A stretch of DNA of 5,096 nt, taken from positions 1-5,096 of the forward strand of contig JAMORM010000127.1 in the NCBI GenBank assembly GCA_027063585.1. Reading direction: 5' to 3'. Below are positions 1 through 5,096 of this stretch, piece after piece. The stretch comes from Sulfurimonas sp. Its GTDB lineage: Bacteria; Campylobacterota; Campylobacteria; Campylobacterales; Sulfurimonadaceae. The notes beneath the pieces were generated by a model. It saw only the letters and a list, made by a program, of their open reading frames with translations. It did not search any database and was not told where the DNA came from. Position 1 is the stretch's first letter, and every line of letters begins with the position of its first letter. A program made the translations under genes and the position numbers.

Positions 1-762
1 CAGTGATTCAATAAGTCCTACAAGTGCCATGATAACGGCATAAGGAAGCACCATAACAATAGCGTCCATACTAAAAAGTGTATCTGGAATAATAAGATGC
101 GGTAATTGCCCTTTAAATTCCGATAAATCTGCCAATGCACCGACTGTCAGTGTATTTATATCAGTAAAATAGACGACGAGTGTTAACAGCACGATTGCCA
201 CAAGTCCTGATGGAATAGCCTTTGTATATTTTGGCAAAAAGTACATAATGAACATGGTAATAGCAACAATGATATACATGCTTATGCCTTGACCGTCAAA
301 GAACTTAAACTGTGCCATAGCAATAACGATTGCCAGACCGTTTACAAAACCGTACAGTGCAGGTTGCGGAACAAGACGAATAAATTTTCCGAGTTTTAAA
401 ACACCAAAAAGAACCTGAATGATTCCTGCAATAATAGTAGCCAACAGAACATAATGCAGCATATGAATATAGAGTTCATCTCCGCTAAATCCAAGTGCCG
501 AGAGTTTTTGATTTGCCACAACGACAAGACCGACAAGTACAACCGCAACACTTCCTGTTGCCCCGCTGATCATTCCCGGCTTTCCGCCGATAAGTGCCGT
601 AATAACTCCTAAAATAAAAGCAGTATAAAGCCCGACAATAGGGCTTACTCCCGCAATAAAACTAAAAGCGATTGCTTCGGGAACGAGTGCTACTGCGACA
701 ACGAGACCTGATAAAATATCATTTTTAATGTTTGGAGATGTATATTTTCTTATATCAAACAA
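1..762 (-). CDS. SulP-family inorganic anion transporter, N-terminal 254 residues (runs off left edge)
   Basis: Membrane permease of the SulP/SLC26 family, which moves inorganic anions such as sulfate or bicarbonate across the inner membrane. The frame is open from a TTG at 762-760 to the window edge. Family landmarks are VPEAIAFSFIAGVSP (27-41) followed by GLYTAF (44-49), then GGKPGMISGATG (59-70), the re-entrant helix 3 region that helps form the anion site, FIRLVPQPALYGFVNGLAI (127-145) and GLIESL (249-254). About eight hydrophobic segments are visible, roughly at 17-36, 41-60, 64-82, 103-121, 135-150, 160-176, 183-199 and 232-252. The remaining helices and any cytoplasmic STAS domain lie outside the window. 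TTG was chosen as start because no in-frame ATG or GTG precedes the conserved region, an in-frame TAA lies three codons upstream, and an AAAGG sits six bases before it. It follows the valS stop after one base, so co-transcription is expected. The family call is firm. Substrate cannot be told from this half. Confidence 0.9.
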   Translation of the reverse strand, partial: MFDIRKYTSPNIKNDILSGLVVAVALVPEAIAFSFIAGVSPIVGLYTAFILGVITALIGGKPGMISGATGSVAVVLVGLVVVANQKLSALGFSGDELYIHMLHYVLLATIIAGIIQVLFGVLKLGKFIRLVPQPALYGFVNGLAIVIAMAQFKFFDGQGISMYIIVAITMFIMYFLPKYTKAIPSGLVAIVLLTLVVYFTDINTLTVGALADLSEFKGQLPHLIIPDTLFSMDAIVMVLPYAVIMALVGLIESL

Positions 763-763
763 A

Positions 764-3391
764 CTATGCCTTTAGTGAATGAAGTTGTTCTAAAACTTTT
801 TCATGTTTGCTTTGTGCATCGCGGAGTGCTTCACGGTTTTTTTCTAAAACATCTGCCGGAGCATTGGCAACAAAGCGTTCATTGTTGAGCATACCGCTGA
901 GTTTAGCTATCTCTTTTTGTAGTTTTTCATCCTGTTTTGTTAATTTATTGATAATTGGTGTCAAGTCAATAGAATCTGTCGGAATAAATGTCTCACAGGT
1001 ATCTGCAATGTCACTTACCGCATTTTCTATTTTTGTATCAGTAAACTCTATATCAGCCACTTTGGCAAGTTTGGCAATAAAAGGAAGCATCATAGCTTTT
1101 TCTTTTTCACTGAGATTATCAATTTTCACATAAGCTTTTTGAATTTTTTGATTTGCCAAATCAACCAAAACTTTTGCACGACGAATGGAGACAATGGCAT
1201 CCATAATAATGGCAAATGTTTTTTCTTCTTTACGCTGTTTTGTTTTATGAGGAAATTTTTTCAGCATTATTGAGTCACCGTTTTCCAAAGAAGTACCGCT
1301 AAGTTCATGGTAAAGATGCTCTGTGATAAATGGCATAAAAGGATGCAGGAGTTTCATAGCCTCTTTGAAAATTGCTCCAAGTTCTACGATTGACGCTTTG
1401 TCGGCTTTAGAAAGTTCAATTCCCCAGTCACAAAATTCATTCCATAAAAAACGGTACATTGTCAGGGCGGCATCATTGAATTTGTACTCGTCAAGGTAAG
1501 AGCGTACCTCTTTTGTAGCAAAATTTAAACGACTCATCATATAACGACCAAGGTCTGTATTGATACAAAAACCGGTTAAATCAGGAAATGTCTCAGCATT
1601 CATTTGTAAATATTTGCTTGCATTATAAAGTTTGTTCGTAAAATTACGGTTGAGTTCCAGTTTGTCCTGGCTCATTCGTATATCACGTCCTTGTGCAGCA
1701 GAGACAGCAAGAGTAAAACGAAGGATATCAGCAGAGTATTTGTTGACCATATCGAGTGGGTCTATGACATTGCCTTTAGATTTACTCATTTTTTGACCAT
1801 GTTCATCACGTACAAGTGCATGCAGGTAGATATGGTTAAACGGGAGTTGTCCGTTGAAATGTTCCCCCATCATCATCATTCTTGCAACCCAAAAGAAAAG
1901 AATATCAAAGCCTGTGATTAAAAGAGAATTCGGATAAAATTCTTTCATATCTTCGGACTTGAAGAGTTTGTCCATCTCCGTATCACCATTGCCCCAACCT
2001 AAGGTCGAAAAAGGCCATAAGGCAGAAGAAAACCATGTGTCAAGAACATCAGGGTCCTGTGTGATATTTTTTGAAGCACATTTTGGACATTTAGTCGGGT
2101 GTTCCTCTTCTGTTGCCCATTCATGCTCGCAATCATCACAGTAAAATACGGGAATTTGATGTCCCCACCATAGTTGACGGCTTATGCACCAGTCACGCAG
2201 ATCCCCCATCCAAGAGTTGTAAGAGTTTATCCAGTGCGGTGGGAAAAACTTTGCTTCGCCGGCATTTGTTTTTTCTATGGATTTGTCTGCCACTTCTTTG
2301 CGGACAAACCACTGTTTGGAAATATACGGCTCTACAACATTTTTACATCGGTAACAGTGTCCAACCTGGTGGACATGGTCTTCGATTTTGGCTATATAAC
2401 CCTCTTCTTGGAGTCTTTTTACAATCGGTTCTCTGGCTTCAAGACGCTCCATACCTTTAAATTCTCCGGCATAGTCGTTTAAAATTCCTTTTTCATCAAA
2501 TACGGTGATAAATTCCAAATCATGGCGTTTCCCGACTTCGTAGTCATTTTGGTCATGCGCAGGAGTGACTTTTACGACACCCGTCCCAAATTCCATATCA
2601 ACATAAGAGTCGGCAATGATTTTAATTTTTTTATCTAAAAGCGGAAGAAGAACTTCTTTGCCTATGATGTCTTTATATCGTTCGTCATCAGGATGTACCA
2701 TCACGGCAGTATCTCCGAAATATGTTTCGGGTCTTGTTGTTGCAACTTTTACGCTCCCGCTGCCGTCGGCAAAATGGTAAAGCATATGATAAAACTTGCC
2801 GTTTTCTTCTTCGTGTTCTACTTCGATATCTGAGAGTGCGCCGTCATGGGTACACCAGTTTACCATGTAGTTTCCGCGAACAATCAAACCTTCATTATAA
2901 AGATGAACAAAAGCTTCTTTGACTGATTTTTGCAGTCCTGCATCCATTGTAAAACGTTCTCTTTCCCAAGCGGGGCTTACACCCATTTTACGAAGCTGCT
3001 CTGTCATTATTCCGGCTGATTCTTCTTTCCACTCCCATACTTTTTTCAAGAAGGCTTCTCGACCTATCTCTTCTTTTGTCGTTCCTTGTTCGAGTAGCTG
3101 CTTTTCTACAACATTTTGTGTCGCAATTCCTGCATGATCTGTTCCGGGTTGCCAAAGTGTTTTGTAGCCATCCATACGTTTATAGCGAGTGATGATATCT
3201 TGAAGTGTAAAGGTTAGTGCATGCCCGATGTGCAGGCGTCCTGTAACATTTGGCGGCGGCATCATAATAGAGAAACTTTTTCCCTCTTCCTGAATAGCTT
3301 TGTTGCCGTCTATTTCAAAGTACTTTCTTTCTTCCCAAATTTGGTAATATTTGCTTTCGGTTTCTTGTGGATTGTATTTATTGTCTGACAT
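764..3391 (-). CDS. valS: Valyl-tRNA synthetase (ValRS)
   Basis: Cytoplasmic class Ia synthetase that charges tRNA-Val with valine using ATP and edits mischarged threonine. The 875 residues are complete and close to the usual bacterial length of about 880-950. In order: PPPNVTG (45-51) and the HIGH signature (54-57) of the Rossmann catalytic core; the CP1 editing domain from about 190 to 340, with ATTRPET (217-223) and the THR-editing region around PAHDQND (277-283); zinc-knuckle cysteines C346/C349, C418/C421 and C435/C438; the ISRQLWWGHQIP block (403-414); DTWFSSALWPFSTLGW (451-466); and KMSKS (534-538). The anticodon-binding helical domain includes LLHPFMPFITEHLY (681-694). A C-terminal coiled coil spans about 811-873, as is typical of ValRS. 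The ATG at 3391 has TTAAGG eight bases upstream and gives the expected N-terminus. The gene likely has its own promoter 37 bases upstream and is followed after one base by the SulP transporter gene. One oddity: the first zinc knuckle reads CTHD (180-183) rather than CxxC. Confidence 0.98.
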   Translation of the reverse strand: MSDNKYNPQETESKYYQIWEERKYFEIDGNKAIQEEGKSFSIMMPPPNVTGRLHIGHALTFTLQDIITRYKRMDGYKTLWQPGTDHAGIATQNVVEKQLLEQGTTKEEIGREAFLKKVWEWKEESAGIMTEQLRKMGVSPAWERERFTMDAGLQKSVKEAFVHLYNEGLIVRGNYMVNWCTHDGALSDIEVEHEEENGKFYHMLYHFADGSGSVKVATTRPETYFGDTAVMVHPDDERYKDIIGKEVLLPLLDKKIKIIADSYVDMEFGTGVVKVTPAHDQNDYEVGKRHDLEFITVFDEKGILNDYAGEFKGMERLEAREPIVKRLQEEGYIAKIEDHVHQVGHCYRCKNVVEPYISKQWFVRKEVADKSIEKTNAGEAKFFPPHWINSYNSWMGDLRDWCISRQLWWGHQIPVFYCDDCEHEWATEEEHPTKCPKCASKNITQDPDVLDTWFSSALWPFSTLGWGNGDTEMDKLFKSEDMKEFYPNSLLITGFDILFFWVARMMMMGEHFNGQLPFNHIYLHALVRDEHGQKMSKSKGNVIDPLDMVNKYSADILRFTLAVSAAQGRDIRMSQDKLELNRNFTNKLYNASKYLQMNAETFPDLTGFCINTDLGRYMMSRLNFATKEVRSYLDEYKFNDAALTMYRFLWNEFCDWGIELSKADKASIVELGAIFKEAMKLLHPFMPFITEHLYHELSGTSLENGDSIMLKKFPHKTKQRKEEKTFAIIMDAIVSIRRAKVLVDLANQKIQKAYVKIDNLSEKEKAMMLPFIAKLAKVADIEFTDTKIENAVSDIADTCETFIPTDSIDLTPIINKLTKQDEKLQKEIAKLSGMLNNERFVANAPADVLEKNREALRDAQSKHEKVLEQLHSLKA
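769..773 (-). promoter_or_regulatory. Ribosome binding site for the SulP gene, inside the valS 3' end
   Basis: AAAGG on the minus strand, within the last codons of valS and six bases before the TTG at 762-760. It is the main support for a TTG start, as no ATG or GTG is available. Because the site lies in valS coding sequence and the valS stop falls between it and the TTG, terminating ribosomes could re-initiate here. Confidence 0.7.
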
Positions 3392-3399
3392 AGGTTGCG

Positions 3400-3405
3400 C
3401 CTTAA
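3400..3405 (-). promoter_or_regulatory. Ribosome binding site for valS
   Basis: TTAAGG on the minus strand ending eight bases before the ATG at 3391. It supports the annotated valS start. Confidence 0.7.
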
Positions 3406-3427
3406 ATTATCTAATTAAAATTGCGCG

Positions 3428-3433
3428 ATTATA
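3428..3433 (-). promoter_or_regulatory. Candidate valS promoter, -10 box TATAAT
   Basis: A perfect TATAAT on the minus strand in the 65-bp gap between the GGDEF stop and the valS ATG. It is preceded by the T-rich stretch CTCTTTTTAGA. No -35 hexamer is recognisable, which is usual for the main sigma factor in Campylobacterota, where T-rich upstream sequence takes its place. Transcription would start near 3421, giving a 5' leader of about 30 bases. This would let valS be expressed independently of the GGDEF gene. No T-box or attenuator-like structure fits in so short a leader. Confidence 0.6.
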
Positions 3434-3456
3434 TCTAAAAAGAGGTGAGTATTTGC

Positions 3457-4278
3457 TTATATACCTGTTACTCTTTTTTTTATTTCAATTTTATCATTGT
3501 ACATATTTTTATCTGCTTTTTCTATAACTTGTGCAAGTTCATCATGTTCTTTAAATTGGGTAATACCAAAGGAAAAACTTACTCGAAAAGTATCATTATG
3601 CGCTTTTAGTTTTTTAGAAATGATTTCTTCTCTGAGTTTATTTAGAAGTGAGAGTGCTTTTTCTTTTGAGACATCATCTTTAAAAATTAAGATAAACTCG
3701 TCTCCTCCGTATCTTATAACAGGAAGTTTTATTTTCTTGAGTCCATTTGTGATAAATATTAAAACTTTGTCGCCAATAATATGCCCATGCGTATCATTGA
3801 TTTGTTTAAAATAGTTGAGATCAATAATGGCAAGGATTCCGTTTTGGGTAAAACTATTATCGGTTTCATCCAAATATGTGTCATGGAGCCATTTTCTGTT
3901 GTAAGCATGAGTAAGTTCATCTTTATAAACAGATTCTTTAAGTTTTTCTATTTCATGGCGTAAAGCCTGTGTTTCTTTAAACACTTGATTGAGAATTTTA
4001 TCATCTTTGTTTCGAATAGCATCTATTGCTTTGTTTGTGCTTTCGCTTAAGGTTTGTACATTTTTTGATGTTTCATTTTGCAGTGTGGTAAGTTTATTAC
4101 ATTCATTGCTGACAATTTCTTTTGAAAGATCACTTTCGTCTTCTATGTCTATGTTGCTTTTCTTGGCAAACTCTGAGAATATTGAAGCATATATAGTAGG
4201 TGTTACGACAGGGATTTGTTCAATAGAGTTTTTTGTTTCATTTGAGACTATTTCTAATACTCTTTTGTTTTTTTCCAT
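3457..4278 (-). CDS. Soluble GGDEF-domain protein, probable diguanylate cyclase
   Basis: Probable cytoplasmic enzyme that condenses two GTP into the second messenger cyclic di-GMP. The 273-residue product has no signal peptide or membrane segment. Residues 1-55 form a small N-terminal region with VVTPTIYASIFSEFAKK (24-40), resembling a short TP..Y..iF motif I recall from other GGDEF proteins. About 58-118 is charged, with heptad-like spacing, probably a coiled coil for dimerisation. The GGDEF domain runs from about 119 to 265: DELTHAYNR (120-128) replaces the usual DxLTGLxNR, then IIDLNYFKQINDTHGH (151-166) with metal and GTP ligands D153, N161 and D170, an intact RYGGDEF (189-195), SFSFGIT (234-240) and ADKNMYNDK (255-263). 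The inhibitory RxxD site expected at 182-185 reads KIKL, so product feedback there is unlikely. The ATG at 4278 has ACAAGG seven bases upstream. It is transcribed away from the helicase and towards valS. Target and input signal are unknown, and no PAS, receiver or EAL domain is present. Confidence 0.92.
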   Translation of the reverse strand: MEKNKRVLEIVSNETKNSIEQIPVVTPTIYASIFSEFAKKSNIDIEDESDLSKEIVSNECNKLTTLQNETSKNVQTLSESTNKAIDAIRNKDDKILNQVFKETQALRHEIEKLKESVYKDELTHAYNRKWLHDTYLDETDNSFTQNGILAIIDLNYFKQINDTHGHIIGDKVLIFITNGLKKIKLPVIRYGGDEFILIFKDDVSKEKALSLLNKLREEIISKKLKAHNDTFRVSFSFGITQFKEHDELAQVIEKADKNMYNDKIEIKKRVTGI

Positions 4279-4285
4279 TTATAAA

Positions 4286-4291
4286 CCTTGT
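4286..4291 (-). promoter_or_regulatory. Ribosome binding site for the GGDEF gene
   Basis: ACAAGG on the minus strand with a seven-base spacer to the ATG at 4278. It supports the chosen start. Confidence 0.65.
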
Positions 4292-4309
4292 CATGTTAAT
4301 TTATTGCAT

Positions 4310-4338
4310 ATTGTAGCGACTTTTTATTAAATTCAAAA
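4310..4338 (-). promoter_or_regulatory. Candidate promoter of the GGDEF gene
   Basis: On the minus strand, TACAAT (4315-4310) is a one-mismatch -10 box. A weak -35-like TTTTGA (4338-4333) lies 17 bases upstream, and an A/T-rich spacer separates them. Transcription would begin near 4303, leaving a leader of about 25 bases. It is the best -10 match between the two divergent genes on this strand. No promoter has been demonstrated. Confidence 0.45.
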
Positions 4339-4363
4339 TAATTTGGGTTTAACAAAACTTAAG

Positions 4364-4369
4364 TATAAT
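4364..4369 (+). promoter_or_regulatory. Candidate helicase promoter, -10 box TATAAT
   Basis: A perfect TATAAT on the plus strand, 33 bases before the helicase ATG. The sequence upstream is A+T-rich with no convincing -35 at 16-18 bases (it reads ATTTGG or similar). The predicted start near 4376 gives a leader of about 27 bases containing the AAGGAG. The box is directly preceded by a palindromic CTTAAG (4358-4363). Confidence 0.6.
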
Positions 4370-4390
4370 CACACTCTTAAAAATTTGCTT

Positions 4391-4396
4391 AAGGAG
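4391..4396 (+). promoter_or_regulatory. Ribosome binding site for the helicase gene
   Basis: A full-consensus AAGGAG six bases before the ATG at 4403. It is the strongest ribosome binding site in the window and fixes the helicase start. Confidence 0.85.
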
Positions 4397-4402
4397 TTGT
4401 GT

Positions 4403-5096
4403 ATGCCATTGTCTCGATTAAATGAAGAACAATATGCTGCTGCTGCATCTCCTCATAGTAAAAATCTCATCATTGCCTCTGCCGGAACGGGAAAAACCTC
4501 GACAATTGTAGGCAGAATCGGGCATCTTTTAAGCAATGGTATTGCACCCAATGAAATTCTTTTATTAACTTTTACAAATAAAGCAGCCGCAGAGATGGTG
4601 GCACGGGTCGCAGAGTATTTCGGTGCAAGTGTCGCCAAAAAAATAGATGCGGGAACATTTCATGCCGTAAGCTACAGATGGCTGAAAAAAAGAGACAAAA
4701 GAGTGGTGCTTAAGCAGCAACGAGAGCTCAAAACACTTTTTCGTTCCGTCTTTGAAAAGCGTTCCTTTATGCATATAGAAGCTGAGGTGCAACCCTATGG
4801 CGGTAATTATCTGTATGATTTGTACTCTTTTTATCAAAATACGGAACTGCAAAATAATTTTGAAGAGTGGCTTATCGAAAAATATCCCGAACATGAACTT
4901 TTTGCCATGATATATGCCGACATAGTCGATGAATTTGAAGCGTTAAAAAAAGAGTATGGTTTTTTGAATTTTAATGATTTGCTTTTGAATTTTAGAGATA
5001 TGTGCAAAAATGATAATTTAGGGTACAAAGAAGTTTTAGTGGATGAGTATCAAGACACGAATGCACTGCAAGGGACTCTCATAGATGCTATGAACC
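4403..5096 (+). CDS. UvrD/Rep-family ATP-dependent DNA helicase, N-terminal 231 residues (runs off right edge)
   Basis: Superfamily 1A helicase that would translocate 3' to 5' on single-stranded DNA using ATP, acting in repair or replication restart. Visible motifs in order are the Q motif LNEEQYAAA (6-14), Walker A ASAGTGKT (25-32, K31 binding phosphate), motif Ia LLLTFTNKAAAEM (53-65), motif Ib GTFHA (84-88), NFNDLLL (189-195), equivalent to the usual DFDDLL, and the Walker B motif VDEYQDTN (213-220). Domain 1B, about 92-186, is divergent from classical UvrD and PcrA and includes YGGNYLYDLYSFYQNT. Motifs III-VI, domain 2 and any C-terminal extension lie beyond the edge, so UvrD, PcrA, Rep or a lineage-specific paralogue cannot be separated and no symbol is given. 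The ATG at 4403 follows AAGGAG at a six-base spacing and places the Q motif at the usual position. The gene diverges from the GGDEF gene across a 124-bp spacer. The plus-strand frame has no stop through to the edge. Confidence 0.93.
   Translation, partial: MPLSRLNEEQYAAAASPHSKNLIIASAGTGKTSTIVGRIGHLLSNGIAPNEILLLTFTNKAAAEMVARVAEYFGASVAKKIDAGTFHAVSYRWLKKRDKRVVLKQQRELKTLFRSVFEKRSFMHIEAEVQPYGGNYLYDLYSFYQNTELQNNFEEWLIEKYPEHELFAMIYADIVDEFEALKKEYGFLNFNDLLLNFRDMCKNDNLGYKEVLVDEYQDTNALQGTLIDAMN

Noticed and set aside
807..2482. Several plus-strand open frames of 61-115 codons opposite valS (for example 807-1133, 2113-2460, 2174-2482).
   Set aside because: They lie antisense to an unmistakable valS, overlap one another in different frames, have no good ribosome binding sites, and their translations are Ser/Phe/Cys-rich low-complexity shadows with no domain pattern.
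3401..3420. A+T-only imperfect inverted repeat (TTAAATT / AATTAAAA) in the valS leader.
   Set aside because: The stem would have only A-T pairs with mismatches and no T-run, too weak to call a terminator or riboswitch.
3395..3426. TTGCGC repeated at 3395-3400 and 3421-3426 around the valS leader.
   Set aside because: It is a six-base repeat with no extended similarity or matching stem, most likely chance.
3471..3481. A T-run on the plus strand (A-run of eight in the GGDEF gene) as a possible terminator or phase-variable tract.
   Set aside because: It encodes Lys-Lys near the C-terminus, has no hairpin beside it, and slippage there would change only the last few residues. Phase-variable tracts in this phylum are usually longer G or C runs.
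3497..4330. Plus-strand open frames opposite the GGDEF gene (3497-3814, 3781-3963, 3989-4330).
   Set aside because: They are antisense to a coherent GGDEF protein, and their hydrophobic translations come from reading A-rich Lys/Glu codons in reverse. They are not membrane proteins.
4453..5028. Minus-strand open frames opposite the helicase (4453-4638, 4565-4894, 4834-5028).
   Set aside because: The plus frame carries the ordered SF1 helicase motifs, and these are its shadows.

Overview
The window looks like chromosomal DNA from a Campylobacterota (Epsilonproteobacteria) member, most likely a free-living Sulfurimonas-like bacterium. This is inferred from the low G+C, dense packing, isolated TATAAT boxes without clear -35 elements, and the character of the valyl-tRNA synthetase and SulP proteins as I remember those families. 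No database search was possible. No tRNA, rRNA, CRISPR array, insertion sequence or phage gene was seen.

Layout. Three genes lie on the minus strand, read right to left: a soluble GGDEF-domain protein (4278-3457), valS encoding valyl-tRNA synthetase (3391-764), and the first 254 codons of a SulP-family inorganic anion transporter (762 to the left edge). The SulP gene has no ATG at its start. A TTG lies one base after the valS stop, with its ribosome binding site inside the last valS codons. On the plus strand a UvrD/Rep-family superfamily 1 DNA helicase starts at 4403 and runs off the right edge. The GGDEF and helicase genes diverge from a 124-bp A+T-rich region that carries a candidate promoter in each direction. 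A third candidate promoter, for valS, sits in the 65-bp gap after the GGDEF gene.

How the genes relate. valS and the transporter are almost certainly co-transcribed and may be translationally coupled. The GGDEF gene could read through into valS, since no hairpin terminator is visible between them, but valS also appears to have its own promoter. The four products (second-messenger signalling, translation, anion transport, DNA repair or replication) share no obvious pathway, so this looks like ordinary housekeeping chromosome rather than a dedicated system. The points that merit a second look are the TTG start and coupling, a diguanylate cyclase with an intact active site but no inhibitory site, a degenerate zinc knuckle in ValRS, and paired CTTAAG palindromes around the helicase promoter.
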